Positions 10,191 to 22,049 of a stretch of 64,000 nt of DNA are shown here, in pieces. Source of the DNA: Sorex araneus (Eukaryota; Chordata; Mammalia; Eulipotyphla; Soricidae); assembly GCF_027595985.1 (NCBI RefSeq), contig NC_073302.1, positions 403,480,003 through 403,544,002 of the forward strand, given 5' to 3'. Both the position numbers and the translations under genes were made by a program. The notes beneath the pieces were generated by a model. That model was not told the origin of the DNA, made no database searches, and saw nothing but the letters and a program-made list of their open reading frames with translations. The first letter of the stretch is position 1. Each line of letters begins with the position of its first letter.

Positions 10191-11056
10191 GGCTTTTAAG
10201 GTGGTGGACAATAAGCTCTTCTAAACAAAATGTTTTTTAGGGACAATCACCTTCAACTATTTCAACTGTTTCCAAAGACTCACTGAGGTATATTTATTTT
10301 TATATAACTTTGTTTTGAAGAAAAATCGCATGAAATACATGCAAAACTGAATTTCAAAGGGTATTCATGAATAAAGATGTATGCTGCAAGTAATCTACAA
10401 CACTCTTACTAAGAACTAGTGCTCTTTAATCAGCAACTTTTTTCCAAAAAAGATAATTTTGCAAGATATTTTTTCCTTTTGAAGAAATCTGATTGCTAAT
10501 TATTAAAGAGAGTACTACATTGTTCCAACAACTTCTCAAGAATAGACTGAAAGATGAATTTTCAGTAAATGAAAATTTTAAAGGGAACAACTGCATTTCA
10601 ATCTGTTGGTGAAAGCTCTTAAAATGCTACGTTATACAAGTCTGATTGCCCAGGATTTTAGTGATACTGTAAAAAAAAAATTCATAAAGTTTCCCTTAAT
10701 AGGTTTACACGCCAAAGCTTTTCAAATGGATTATTTTTTCACTGCTCTTTCTTTTCTTCAATGCCCCTCATCATTTATTATCACCTCCACTACACCGAGT
10801 GCTTCTTTCATTTGGGGGATTACACGTATGACAATTTTTACAAAACAAAGTCAAAGTATATTATTGCTTCAGTGATTTGTTTTCTTATGTCCAGGTCACT
10901 GCTGACCCATTCTATGCCATTCTCTGGGGTTATGAAAAAGTGCAGGGTCGTGGCTGAAGAGTACAAAGATTCTCTACATGAGTATGTGCATCCCTCCAGC
11001 CTGAGGAGTAGGAATTTTAATTCTTCCTCAATTTAAACTTGTACTTTAATATTATT
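10191..11056. other. Unannotated AT-rich DNA
   Basis: No repeat family is recognised. Overlapping plus-strand frames at 10606-11036 have no domain I can name. A 'ttgctaattattaaag' motif at about 10490-10510 is homeobox-like, but such motifs are common in AT-rich DNA. Confidence 0.4.
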
Positions 11057-11070
11057 AAAAATGTAGTCCA

Positions 11071-11240
11071 GGGGTTGGAGTGATAGCACAGTGGATAGGG
11101 CATTTGCCTTGCATGCGCCATCCCAGGTTCGATTTCCAGCATCCCATATGGTCCCCCGAGCACCACCAGGAGTAATTCCTGAGTGCATGAGCCAGGAGTA
11201 ACCCCTGTGCATTGTTGTGTGTGACCCAAAAAGAAAAAAA
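11071..11240 (+). mobile_element. SOR-type SINE, A-tailed class
   Basis: Sense copy from 'ggggttggagtgatagcaca' to an A-tail, with B box 'ggttcgatttcc'. The imperfect target duplication is 'atgtagtcca' on the left and 'atgcagttca' on the right. Confidence 0.93.
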
Positions 11241-11352
11241 ATGCAGTTCATAACAAAGAAAAAGTCTCAAAGCTACTGTGACAAGTGATACAAGTCCATA
11301 ACAGTAGCTGTGAGACTTCTTTGTATGACCCATGAATAAAACTAATTTTACA

Positions 11353-11525
11353 GGGGTCATATCACTAGTCTAGGGGTTAAGGCATTTGTCTTGCATCTGG
11401 CCAACTCTGATTTGAATCCTCTGTACCATATGGTCCACCAGCACCTCCAGGGGTTGGTCCTACTAACAAAGCCAGGAAAAGCCTCTGAGTACTGCCAGGT
11501 ATGGCTTGTCTTCCAACCCTAAATT
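11353..11525 (+). mobile_element. Diverged SINE
   Basis: Keeps 'ggcatttgtcttgcatctgg', 'accatatggtcc' and 'ctgagtactgccaggtatgg', but is well diverged from the consensus. Confidence 0.75.
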
Positions 11526-11729
11526 TTTACGTGGCAAATCAGTACCCACAATATGTGTGAGTATATGTGTATATAAGTTTGTTTGTTAAACAAGTTTTAT
11601 TCAACAAAACTTGTTCTTACACACAATACATTGTGTCTTTTCTACCTTATTTCCTTAGTTTTGCAAAAATGCTGAGTAATTCACCCATGGTTTTATATAC
11701 CAGTAACAGTTCTTAGCCTGAAGTGAAAT

Positions 11730-12240
11730 TAGTCAAAAAGAGAGGGACAGGCATCTAAAGACTGCACTCATTTGTGAAATATAAAATAACATAATATGAG
11801 ACTAACACCTAAAGACAGTAGAGACAAGGCCCAGGAGGATGGCTCCGTGGTTTGGAAGCCTGGCTCATGAGCTGGGGGAGAAGGCAGTGGGATGGAGAAG
11901 GGGCCACTAAGTAAATAATTGTTGGAGGGGTTGCTCAGGATGGGAGATTCATGCTGAAAGTAGACTAAGGACCAAACATCATGGTGTCTTGGTATCTGTA
12001 TTGCAAACCATAACGCTCAAAAGTAGAGGGAGAGTAAGAAGGAATGTACCTGCCACAGAGACAGGGGGTGGAATGCGGTGGGGGTGGTAGGAGGGATACT
12101 GGGAACATTAGTGGTAGAAAATGTATACTGGTGAAGGGATGAGTGTTTGATCATTCTATGACTGAAACTCAATCATGAAAGCTTGTAACTGTATCTCACG
12201 GTGATTCAATTAAAAAATTAACAATAACAATAATTAAAAA
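11730..12240 (+). mobile_element. L1 3' end (3' UTR and tail)
   Basis: About 510 bp matching the L1 copy at 51485-52690: 'aacataatatgagactaaca', 'gagctgggggagaaggcag', 'catgctgaaagtagactaag', 'gatactgggaacattag' and 'ctatgactgaaactcaatc'. It ends at an A-rich tail near 12240. Confidence 0.85.
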
Positions 12241-12244
12241 AAAA

Positions 12245-13435
12245 CAGTTCTTAGCCTGCAGTTAGATAAACATTGTGCAGGGGGGAAAAAAGCAGTCTTG
12301 TCATCAAGAACCAAAAACTTGGAACCAAGAATCAGACTTGAGCTTGCCATCAGATGAGCTGAGCTCTGACTCAGCAGCAAGCCCAACTTTGGCAGTGTGA
12401 GAAAGCATGGTGCCTGATGTTTTCCCTCTGCAGTGGTCTCAGATGTCACCTAAGACATGGCAATACAACATGCACACAGAGATGAAAATCTGAGCAACCT
12501 GTAGCATCAGTCAGAGGCTTGTTATAAACCCACATCTTGAAGAGAACAAGCTACAAAACTAGTGACTCTATCATCAAAGCAGAACTAGTCCCACAAAAGC
12601 CAAACACATCTAGTGTTAATGTTCTACCCTCTGCCTCTCTCTTTTGTTTTTATGCACCATCCTCCCTAATGCCAAACTTCTTGCTCAGTGGGTAGAATTC
12701 TGTTGCCTTCTTTGCCCTGATGTCTGCTTTTTTTTTCCCCCAGAGAGTTTCTTTTCTCTTGGATTCCTGGCAGCGTCCCATGCAGTCTCTCCCCATCCTT
12801 CTCAGTGCTCTCTGAATAATGGAGGCTCTTTCATTCAGACCAGGGCACTAGCTCTCACTTGACTCCTCACCCACTCATCAATCACTCATTGCCCAAGGAT
12901 TCTCAATAAACTCTGAGTAAACTCTGGCTCCCCTTCCCTTCCTGTCAGAACATCCTTTCAGCTTTCATCAGACAAAGGCACCGGATCACATCGCCAACCT
13001 AGATAAAAATAGTGCAAAACAAAAAAAAGAGGTTTAATTTTTTTCTTTTATTTCAGACAACACTGTAACTTATTGGGTAGGTAGTAGTCACTGTATCTAC
13101 CCAGCACTTTATTTGATTCACTCAAGGATTAAGGGGAATGAAATGAGCCATCGGAAGTTTCCTTCTCAGTCTCTGACTAGAGAAATTTTTTCTTTAGCAA
13201 TCTCTGCTTTTCTGTTTTAACTACATATATCAACTTGCTAGAAAAGGCTGTGCCACTTTTTACCTTCCCTCTCTTCACTAGTGGGTTTTGTTAATTACTC
13301 TTACTTTGCTACAATGAAACTTTCTTTGCTGCTTACTTCTCAATGGATTGTCACTACATTAGCTAAACCATCAGCTTTCTGTTAAAAAAAAAGTTTCAGT
13401 ACCTACAGCATCATCTCTTTCTGGGGTGGGGATGG
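12245..13435. other. Unannotated unique DNA
   Basis: Nothing recognised beyond short T-rich and A-rich runs. It has no splice-flanked open frame that I trust. Confidence 0.4.
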
Positions 13436-13440
13436 GGGTG

Positions 13441-13580
13441 GGAGCACATCACACAGGGCTACAGGGGTTACACCAGGGTCTGCACTGATGGATCATTCCT
13501 AGAGGGTCTTGGGGGACCAATACTGGGTGCTGGGAATCCAACCTGGTACCTTGCCTGCTGTACTATCACTCTTGCCAACA
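13441..13580 (-). mobile_element. Diverged SINE
   Basis: Antisense copy with 'ctgcactgatggatcattcc', 'gggtgctgggaatccaacct' and a decayed head 'tgtactatcactcttgcc'. Confidence 0.75.
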
Positions 13581-13598
13581 CCATACTTTAGAAATAAT

Positions 13599-13658
13599 AT
13601 TACTGGTGCCCGCTTGAGCAAATCAATGAGCAACGAGATGACAGTGATGCAGTGATTT
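13599..13658 (+). mobile_element. RTE-type 3' tail fragment
   Basis: Only the last 60 bp of the RTE-tailed class are present: 'tactggtgcccgcttgagca', 'gagcaacgagatgacag' and 'tgatgcagtgat'. It is a 5'-truncated copy of either the SINE or the LINE. Confidence 0.85.
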
Positions 13659-13863
13659 TATTATACAATTCTATCAAAAAAGATAGACTAGATAGCACCT
13701 AACACTATGTGAAAAAATCGACAGACTTTAACACTTACTTTATCACTTGTCTCTTATTTGAGCTAATAGATACCATATCCTTACTTATTTTTCTAATATT
13801 ACATAAAGATAATGAAAATGAAAATTAACCATCATTTCCACCCCCTAGAAAGAATTACTAACA

Positions 13864-14039
13864 GGGCTGGAGCGATAGCACAGCAGGTAGGTCATTTACC
13901 TTGCATTCCACTGACCCGGGTTCGATTCCCAGTATCCCATATAGTCCCTCTGAGCACTGCCAGGAGTAATTCCTGAGTGCATGAGCCAGTAGTAACCCCT
14001 GTGCATCACCAGGTGTGACCCAAAGAAGCAAGAAAAAAA
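13864..14039 (+). mobile_element. SOR-type SINE, A-tailed class
   Basis: Sense copy from 'gggctggagcgatagcacag' through B box 'gggttcgattcccag' to an A-tail. The short duplication 'actaaca' lies on both sides. Confidence 0.94.
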
Positions 14040-14230
14040 ACTAACAACACTGGTTGGATATATATACATATATATATATAATTTAAACATGCACATGTGC
14101 ATATTTGCACACATATAAATACAATATATTTTTTTTAATTTCAAAAGCAAATGGCTGCACAAGAGAATATTTTCTCTTCATTCTCTGGTTGCAATGCACA
14201 AAAACAAGAATGTGGGAAAGAAGACTGAGG

Positions 14231-14325
14231 GGAGCAGGAGATGGCTCGAAGGGCTGGGGTGCGTGCTTTACATTGGGAGCCCTGGGTTGGATTCCTGGCA
14301 CTGCCAGGAGCTTCCCCCCCTCCAC
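14231..14325 (+). mobile_element. Old SINE head fragment
   Basis: 'gagcaggagatggctcgaag', 'ggtgcgtgctttacattggg' and 'ggattcctggcactgccagg' mark an older subfamily, whose 3' end is replaced by the CA repeat. Confidence 0.65.

Positions 14326-14363
<38 letters not shown>
14325..14363. repeat. (CA)n microsatellite
   Basis: About 19 uninterrupted CA units at the end of the preceding SINE fragment. Confidence 0.97.
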
Positions 14364-14364
<1 letters not shown>

Positions 14365-15790
14365 CAAACATGGGCTGGGGAGCAATGAGGAGAGAGGTTA
14401 AGGTTAAGTAGCAGAGCAGATGTTGCAGCCGTGGGCTGGGCAGTCGCTAGTCTGGAGAGGCAGTAGGCAGGGAGGGGAGAGAGTCCGCAGCTGAATGAAG
14501 CTCCCGCTGATATCCTAAACTCTGGCTCCCGCTGTCATTCTCTTAGAGCCTTCACACTTGGGCACCATCACAGCCATTTTCAAATATATGTTTATGCTTA
14601 CCTGGACATCACCGAGAGCTTTTTATTTAAAAAAAAAAATCTAGACCTTTTGCCCACTGCCAAGAAGTGAGGAATAATTTACAAGTCTTTTATAAACTTC
14701 CACCATTAGGATCATTATTAAAAACCCTACTTATGGGAAGATGTCGTTGGCAGGAAAAATATGATTATTATGTGTGTTCCCTCCATTGAGCTCAGAGAGA
14801 AGTGCAGACGCTTGGCAGAGATGGGACTGACTCCCCACAGACCACTATTTCCATCCAACTCGGTAAATCACTCCCCTCCGCCAGGAAAGCCCCCTTCCCT
14901 AATGAAGCATTCATCACCCTCTCCCCTCTGAATCTATCACCCCTCTCCACTCCGGCATCTTCCTCTCACAGCCCATCCGTCTCTTCCCTTTGTTTGACAT
15001 TAGGGGGGAGGTTTGTTATATATTGCTTGTATAATGCTTTAATCATGGACTGTGGGTTGCTTTACAGCTCCCTGAATGCCTTGGCAAGGTCTCTATATAA
15101 ATAAAATTATTATTATTAAATTCGATTAATCAGAGGCACAATTCACTTTTCAGTGTCTGACATTCAGGAAGCTTACTGATGCAGACAAGTCTGTCTTTGT
15201 GTTCACTTCTAGTGCAACACCATTTTGGGGAATCAATACCATAGAACATAGTATTAGCCAGGCCCTTAATTAGAATGTAATTTATACATACATGTGGGTG
15301 TATTTCTTTTTGTTGACCTGTTAAAGATCAATGACTGATCAGCAGTAAAATAAAATAAGCTACTTAGTAATTATGTTTAGGAAGTGCTGGTGAGGTTGTC
15401 ATATAACTTCAAGCTATTTTAATTCATACTCAGCAAGAAAAAAAAAGGGCGAAGCAGCTCCTTGGATAATTAGAATCTCTCATCCCACCTCAATTTCTTT
15501 TGATAGGTTCTCTGTCTGGAGTAGCTAATGATTTGGTTTTCCTTTTCTTTGCTCTTTGTAGACTGTTAATTGAAGCATATATAACACACATACAGAAAAT
15601 AGCACAAATCCTAAGTGTGCAGCTCAATAATTTTTGCTAAAAAACACTCACTCTATGACCCAATTCCAGCAATAGAATACAACCGCTCCTCAGAGGCAGG
15701 TTCATGCCATCTCCCCCTCATTATCCCACTACTTAAAAGTAACGCTGACTGCAGTCCCAGCGTATTTTGCCTGTCTAAGGAGTTTCTTTT
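14364..15790. other. SINE-free unique stretch
   Basis: About 1.4 kb without a recognised mobile element, unusual in this SINE-dense window. The segment ending near 15060-15120 resembles a transcript 3' end ('gcttgtataatgctttaatc', then 'ctatataaataaaattatt'), but no coding frame leads into it. Confidence 0.4.
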
Positions 15791-15793
15791 GTG

Positions 15794-16108
15794 GGGAGGG
15801 GGGCTAGAGGTAGGCTCGGGGATGACTCCTAAATGACTCCTGGGGGCCACTTCTAATGATACTCATGCAAGCAAGCCAATATTTCAGTGGTAGGGTCTGA
15901 GGTTGCGGTGCCACTTGAGCCCACTGGTGATGGGGACCAGCAGAGCCACCTCAGTGGTCTTGGGGTCTTCTATGGCCACATCTGGAAGTGCTTGGGGGCT
16001 TCTAGGCCTACACTGAGTGGTGTTTGGGGAAACACAGAGTGACAGGGACCAAGCTTGGATTCTTGCACATGCAAAGCATGGCCTTCTGAGTTATCTCACT
16101 GCCCATTG
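15794..16108 (-). mobile_element. Very diverged SINE-like sequence
   Basis: The right end, 'cttggattcttgcacatgca' followed by 'ttatctcactgccc', fits a reverse-complement SINE head. The rest is G-rich filler typical of the oldest copies here. Boundaries are weak. Confidence 0.4.
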
Positions 16109-16109
16109 A

Positions 16110-17410
16110 TTTGGCTCTAATGGCACTCCAATTCCAATTATTTATTAAGCACCGGCACGGAACAAGAATCACACATATTAATATTAAGAACTACAAAGAC
16201 TTAGTGGAGACAAGTCGCCACCCTGACATTCTTCCCGTTCTCAGGGTCCTGACACACAGAGATGGGGACAGTAACTCAGTGAGAAGGACAGTGGGGCTCC
16301 AACACCTCCCACACCTCTATCCTGCTCTGAAACAACATGAATGCCCTAAGCATGTGAAAGAACAATAAGAAGGCATCAAGTTGTCTGAACAAATTATTCT
16401 GGACTTCGCATGAGCGTTCTCTTCTTACCTTCTCCCTCTTAGCTCATTCCATCCTCCTCCCTTTTGTAGTTTTCTACCCCACCCCACTCTCCTTTCCCCT
16501 TTCTCTCAGCTCTACCCTCTTCCCCTCTCTTGGTCTCCCTCCAAGAATCTGCAGGTCCCCCACATCTCTTCTGGAATGTCTCTCCTGAATAATCCTGAAT
16601 TCTAGGGAGAAAAGAGACAACAGTTCTAAGTCTCTGCACTTATGAGGCCCCTTCCTTTTGTTCATCCACTTTCTCGCATGGGCTGTCCCAGTATTGGTGC
16701 ATTAATGATGCTCCTGGGGACTCAGGGCTGACCAGGTGGAAAAAACAGATAAAGGAAAGAACAGATGTGGGTGGAAGATGAGCAGGACCATTTCGATCCA
16801 TTCTTTCTGGCTTCTCATTTTTTGGGTCTTTCAGTCAATAGAATCCAGTTTGGCTGATTTCAGATTTATTGTGTCTCTTGTACCAGAGCCAAGCACTTTT
16901 CAATTTTGGATGTTGTGGTGGAGAGGACACGGTTTTGTTGTGTTTTGGCTTTTGCAAATTTGTCCTTCTTTCCCAGTGCCCAAAAGGTGGCTTGTGGTGA
17001 TTGCTGGTACATCGAGGGGTGCTACTCTTTTCCTCCTGCCAGAGAGATGTTCCCTGTTGAGTGTCAATAGAGACCATTTAAAACACCAGCAAGAAACCTG
17101 GACCTCCTGCTTCATCATGATGCCAAGAATGGTCCAGGCTATATTTCTTTTCCATCCAATGCTGACAGGGTGGTTTTGTGTTTTACCCATTGGCTGCTGA
17201 AAATGGAGCTTTGGCTGAAAATGAACTGGCGGATGTTCAATCCAGACAAGCTGAATGTCCAGAGTTGGTAACTATAGAATTTGGAAGAGAGTGTACTGGT
17301 CACTCTTTATACAGGATTTTCCACCTGGGGGTGGTACAATTTCAGAGAACAGAATGTGACTCTTTTTTGGCAAGTGTTGGATTAGGTTAAGAGGCTGAGT
17401 AGGGAAATGG
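16110..17410. other. Unannotated DNA with a possible CR1/L3-like remnant
   Basis: The longest frame (16736-17200, plus, 154 codons) has no domain I recognise. Near 17190-17260 and 17310-17340, short readings such as NPDKLN and HLGVV resemble the RT C-terminal part of CR1/L3-type LINEs. The similarity is too short to claim. Confidence 0.25.
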
Positions 17411-17424
17411 TGAACATCAAAGGC

Positions 17425-17492
17425 TCAAACCATCTGAATTTAAAACCTGGCTCCACCAATCAGCTGGGGGACCTTAGGCAAATTGCTTATAA
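17425..17492 (+). repeat. MIR core fragment
   Basis: 'aaaacctggctccaccaatc' and 'gaccttaggcaaattgctta' match the conserved core of MIR (…ctgggttcgaatcccggctctgcc, then gaccttgggcaagttactt). Confidence 0.7.
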
Positions 17493-17950
17493 TCAGGTGC
17501 AGGCTTGATGGAATAGCTCCCCCCATGAGAAGTGTCTTTATCTTTTTTGCAGGAGCTTTCCTCTCAAATCAGAGGGTGCTCTGGTGCTAAATGCAGAATT
17601 CAGTGGATATCAGGGATCTAGGAAAAATGGAAGAATTTTGAAGAGACTGGATCACAGTCTTAATGAAGACTGGATTTCAAAAGCGTTCAAATTTTAAAAA
17701 GTGGCTTTCTGGTTTACATGTCTGATGAATGTGGTTTATGGAACACCAAAAGCCTGCTGTTTCTACCTCCTCCATCACAGAGAGGGTACATGTGGGATCT
17801 TCTGCTCCCAAGGAATGTCATCAGGATCCATGTCTCAACACAGAGGAGCACTCCTAAAGAATCAGCTCCATGTGCTTCTTCAGGTTTTAAAGTTCCAATA
17901 AAAACAGAAGAGATCAGTGTAATAGCAAGAGGTAAAACCCAATAGAAGTT

Positions 17951-18126
17951 GGGACCAGAACTATGGTACAGCATGTAAGATACTTGCCTTGCACAGGGCT
18001 CACCTGGGTTCAATCTCTGGCATACAAAATGGTCCCCTGAACCCTGTCAGGAGTGATCCCTTTGTGTCAAGCCATGAGTAAGCCCTGAGTATTACTGGGG
18101 ATGGCCCATACACAAACAAAAAAAGC
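17951..18126 (+). mobile_element. Diverged SINE
   Basis: 'tggtacagcatgtaagatac', 'cacctgggttcaatctctgg' and 'aaaatggtcccctgaaccct' with an A-rich end. It is a clear but old sense copy. Confidence 0.82.
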
Positions 18127-18654
18127 AAATGAAAGAGAATCAATATCATATAGACAGTGGTATATGGTCACCAATGATAGGTGATGTGATTATTTGCTGA
18201 TATCTTTGTTTATCCTTTGGCCTACAGGATACATGGTAGAATGGCATGCACACATTGATAGGGAAATGAAAGCTCATTTTTTTTTGGCTAGAAAACATTT
18301 GTTTGGGGCCTGCATTTTGCCTGCATTGTGGTTTACGTTCAAGTTGGAGACATGGAAAGACATAACCCACAGTAGGCCACAACCAGTATTAGAATTCAGT
18401 CTGATTAAGATGGTTTTATATACAATAGAGACAGAAATTTCTCTGTGGACATTTGAAGTTGACAACTGTAGGAAATGAGACTTGTGACCCAAACAATGGG
18501 AGTCCTCTTTTCCTCATATGTGCTCGATGCTCATGAGCCAGAAATGTCTGCTTCTACCAAAAAAGTGTTCACTCGAACCTACACACTTATCATCTCTCTT
18601 ACAATCCAACTTACCACTAACTTGCACACCGAGAATAACTTCTAAAAGGTCTCC

Positions 18655-18963
18655 TGTCACACTCAACTTACAAGGCTGAAGTCAAAGTAAACCTTTTAAA
18701 GCTTAAATACAAGGCCTTAAGGCTCTCTGGGTTCCTGTGTCAGGTAGAGGGAAAACCAGAGTTCTTTCAGTGGCCCTTAGGCTCCTGCTCCCTCTCTGGC
18801 CTAATCTCCAGTCCTGTCATCTTACCCACTCTCCCCTCAGCCCAGTTCAATCTCCCCCGCTGCCCCCCCAGTCACATGACTTACCCTTCAACACCTGAAC
18901 TTTTACACACATGGCACTTTCTCAATGAGAATTACCCTTATTACTGTATTTTAACTCTCTTTT
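18655..18963 (+). repeat. L2 LINE fragment
   Basis: 'ctctctggcctaatctccag', 'ttacccactctcccctcagc' and 'ggcactttctcaatgagaat' follow the order of the L2 3' region. No frame survives. It is an ancient mammalian repeat. Confidence 0.6.
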
Positions 18964-18965
18964 GG

Positions 18966-19128
18966 GAGAGACTATGGGTACACCAGGAAGTGTTCAGGAT
19001 TTATGCCTGTTTTCATGTAAGGGATCATTCCTGAAGTTGCCCAGGGCACCATATCGGCGGCTGGGGACTGAATTTAGTCAGCAATCGGCAAGACAAATGC
19101 CTTAGCCACTGTATTCTCTCTGGCCCCA
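18966..19128 (-). mobile_element. Diverged SINE
   Basis: Antisense copy ending 'gtattctctctggcccc' with 'gggatcattcctgaagttgc' and 'gcaccatatcggcggctggg'. Confidence 0.8.
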
Positions 19129-19462
19129 GTAGTTTAAGAAGTCTGACACAGAGACAAACACAAGTACAGATACACTTGAACTCTGGCATTCAAATATTCC
19201 TACTTTTGCATTCTATTATTGACACTGTTCTACTTCTGTGCAACTAATTTACTTAATGTGTATTGTTTGTTGTCTTTTCCCACTAGAATGTAAATTCCAG
19301 TTATGCTATTGTGTTTACCAGTATATTCTAAGTGTATTATAATATATGTCACATAATAATCCATGCATAGTACTTTTATGAATTAATTAATCATGCAGCC
19401 AGAGTAATAAGATGCTTTAGCAATAACCTGATCTCTCACCCAATAAGTCATATAATTTTACC

Positions 19463-19640
19463 TATAGCAGTTAGAGATAGCACATGGGTTAAAGATTTGC
19501 CTTACATGCTGCTGACCCTGGTTTGATCTACAACATCAATATATGGTCCTTGAGAACTGCCAAGAGTTAACCCTGAGCACAGAGCCAGGAACAGCCTATG
19601 AGCATCACAGGATAAGGTCCAACCACCCAGCCCCCCAAAA
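19463..19640 (+). mobile_element. Diverged SINE
   Basis: 'agttagagatagcacatggg', 'gatttgccttacatgctgct' and 'atatggtccttgagaactgcc', ending before a C/A-rich tract. Confidence 0.8.
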
Positions 19641-19674
19641 CTATTTTCATCTACAACAGATTTTTCCACATTAC

Positions 19675-19820
19675 AGAGGTAGGGATGTGGCTCTGCTGTG
19701 AGCATTTGTCTCGCACATGTGGTTGTGGATTCAATTTCCAGCACCATATGGTTCACCTAAAGGCCAAGCTGGGAGTAGCTGCTTAGCTTCTATGTGCAGC
19801 CCAAAACCCAAAATCAAAAC
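19675..19820 (+). mobile_element. Diverged SINE
   Basis: 'gaggtagggatgtggctctg', 'gcatttgtctcgcacatgtg' and 'caccatatggttcacctaaa', then 'cccaaaacccaaaat'. A second old copy directly follows the previous one. Confidence 0.68.
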
Positions 19821-19850
19821 TTTTCACATTACAATAAAAGTTAATTACTA

Positions 19851-19942
19851 AGAGCCAGAGATGTAGCACAGTGGTACAGCACTTGCCTTATATGTGTGAA
19901 GCCTTGGATTTCATCCTAGGCAAACATTACATACACACAAAA
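19851..19942 (+). mobile_element. Diverged SINE head
   Basis: 'agagccagagatgtagcaca' and 'gcacttgccttatatgtgtg' match the tRNA-derived head. The downstream half is missing. Confidence 0.7.
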
Positions 19943-20158
19943 TTAGGTCTAGAAATACTAAAATAGTAAGTAAGCTGTGGATACAATAGGTCGATTGATC
20001 ATAAAATAAGTAGGTTAAACTGGACATTTAGCTAGTCTGTTGAACTATTAGAAGCTCTGAACATTTAGCCTATCAAGTCCAGGTAGACAATTAATAACAA
20101 CTGAAGAAATACGGGTTGAGAATTGCCAATCCAGACTCTATTTCAGAGTCCAGCCTTT

Positions 20159-20268
20159 GGGGCCAGGAGGTAGTTCAAAGGGCAAAGAGTGCTTAGTGGC
20201 CCTGAACTTGGTCCCTGGCAACAGTTGGCCTCTCAAGCATGGTTGGGTGTGGGCCCCTACCATCGCCA
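20159..20268 (+). mobile_element. Old SINE fragment
   Basis: 'ggggccaggaggtagttcaa' and 'acttggtccctggcaac' resemble the older SINE subfamily seen at 7180. Confidence 0.5.
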
Positions 20269-20573
20269 CTGGGAAGACTCCCCTAAGAAAATTCACAATA
20301 GATTCCGATCTCTTACTTGTCCTTCCCAAGCCCTTAGGTAGACAAGACTGGCCCTTAAACAATGTATCTCTGTCCACAACCTCCTTCTGGGAAAGGCCTC
20401 CAAAAGCCTCTTGAAGAATCTGTGCAAATACTACTTTAACAAAAGCCCAGTGGACTGTGGGGAGGAAGTGGTATCTTTTCAAAGTCTTTTATTTTCTGTT
20501 GGAGACAGAAAGACCACTGATTTTTAGTTTAAGTTTGTTTTGTTGTTTGGCATACTTTATATTTCCATTTGTT

Positions 20574-20630
20574 AGCTGTTATTAATACCACATACCGCTC
20601 AGGTAACAGCTGTTATTAATACCACATACC
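20574..20630. repeat. Short tandem duplication beside a SINE
   Basis: The 23-bp sequence beginning 'agctgttattaatacc' occurs at 20574-20596 and 20608-20630. Its first half recurs at about 20823, just after the SINE, so at least part of it is target-site duplication. Confidence 0.8.
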
Positions 20631-20822
20631 AACCTGGGTTCGATTCCTCCATCCCTCTCAGAGAGCCAGGCAAGCTACCGAGACTATCCCACCCATACAG
20701 CAGAGTCTGGCAAGCTACCTGTGGCATATTCGATATGCCAAAAACAGTAACAAGCCTCACAATGGAGATGTTATTGGTGCCTGCTCGAGCAAATCGATGA
20801 GCAACAGGATGACAGTGATGAC
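20631..20822 (+). mobile_element. RTE-tailed SINE, lacks most of the tRNA head
   Basis: It starts within the B box ('aacctgggttcgattcctcc'), runs through 'gagccaggcaagctaccgag' and 'cgatatgccaaaaacagtaa', and ends with the RTE-type tail 'ggtgcctgctcgagcaaatc'. It has no poly-A. Confidence 0.9.
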
Positions 20823-21607
20823 AGCTGTTATTAAAACACACATTTCTTAAAATGAAACATGCTTAACATAGTTCATATGCATGATATCTGGAAACAAAGA
20901 TAGAACTAAAAATCTATCCATAGATATGAATGCAGTGGGCAATACATTTCTCTTCTTTCACAGCAATTAATAGCTGGATGCAATAATCGAACAAATTGTC
21001 CCTATCAAAAAAGGATATGACCACTTCAAATCAGCCAAATATGCTTTGGAGGAAGAAGCTGAAATCTAATTTGGGAAATAAAAAATGGCAGCAAACTCAT
21101 ATTCCTCTACACAATAAAAAAAGATAAAAAATGTGATGAAGTTTAGAATTAAGTATGCTGCAGTTTCTCTGCTAACAATACCCTGATTGAGCTTTCATAA
21201 ACTTACCAGGCATTTGTTTTCAGTTTATGTACAGGATTTCTCCATGGAGATACGTCCATAACATGAAGGCATCCAATATAGAAAATGACATGCAATGCCT
21301 TTATTCTTCTTGTTTAATTAACGCTGTGACAACCCCTTGGCAGAGACTGTGGTGGAGAGGAGGCCTCTGTAGGGAACTGCAGGTTATAAGCAGTAAGGAA
21401 ACTGTCAAACTCTTCCTGGGATCCAACATATCAAAACCCAAAGCTTTCTTTGCAGCATCACTGGAGATAAATTCTAAGGAGAATATGCAACTTGAAAAAC
21501 TGGTTTGTTTAGTCTAACAAAGAAATTGAATATGATAGAAGTTGCCGTTTTTTTTATGAATTTAAAATCCCCAAAAAAGGTTTCCACCTTTCATAAAAGT
21601 CCTATTA

Positions 21608-21838
21608 CCAGACCTGGAGGAACAGTGCTGTGGGGTAGAATGCAATGCCTGCCTGGAGTATGGTCATGAATTCAATCCCTAGTGACCCACATGCACCAAG
21701 CCCAAACCTGGCAGCTCTAGACCTGCAGTCCTCAACAGTACCAGTGGTTTTCCAGACACACTGCATAAAGACATGTGCGAGCACCACAAAAAACAGATAT
21801 AAACCCTTGCAAGCACTGCAACTAAAATGTTGTGCAAA
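21608..21838 (+). mobile_element. Very old SINE-like sequence
   Basis: 'aattcaatccctagtgaccc' and 'tgcgagcaccacaaaaaa' suggest an old subfamily ending in an A-run. Weakly supported. Confidence 0.4.
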
Positions 21839-22022
21839 GGGCTGGAGAGATAGTGCGGAGGTAAAAACACTTTCTTTGTATCACATAGATCTGTTTTCAA
21901 TCCCTGGAAATATCTTTGGTCCCCAAAGCACTGCCATGGGGTCACTCCTGAGCATGGAGCCAGACATGGACCCTGAGCACTTCAGGGTGTGGTCCCCAAA
22001 CTGTACAATTAAAACGAATAAA
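21839..22022 (+). mobile_element. Diverged SINE
   Basis: 'gggctggagagatagtgcgg', 'gtcactcctgagcatggagc' and 'cttcagggtgtggtccccaa'. Confidence 0.85.
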
Positions 22023-22049
22023 AATTCAATTAAAAGATGTGTAAGTGTA

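Noticed and set aside
13864-13940. tRNA-like A and B boxes
   Set aside because: They belong to SINE heads, which occur dozens of times here with diverged bodies; no free-standing tRNA gene is seen.
16736-17200. 154-codon plus-strand frame
   Set aside because: No domain recognised, no splice signals, and overlapped by frames of similar length on the other strand; probably chance or a decayed LINE.
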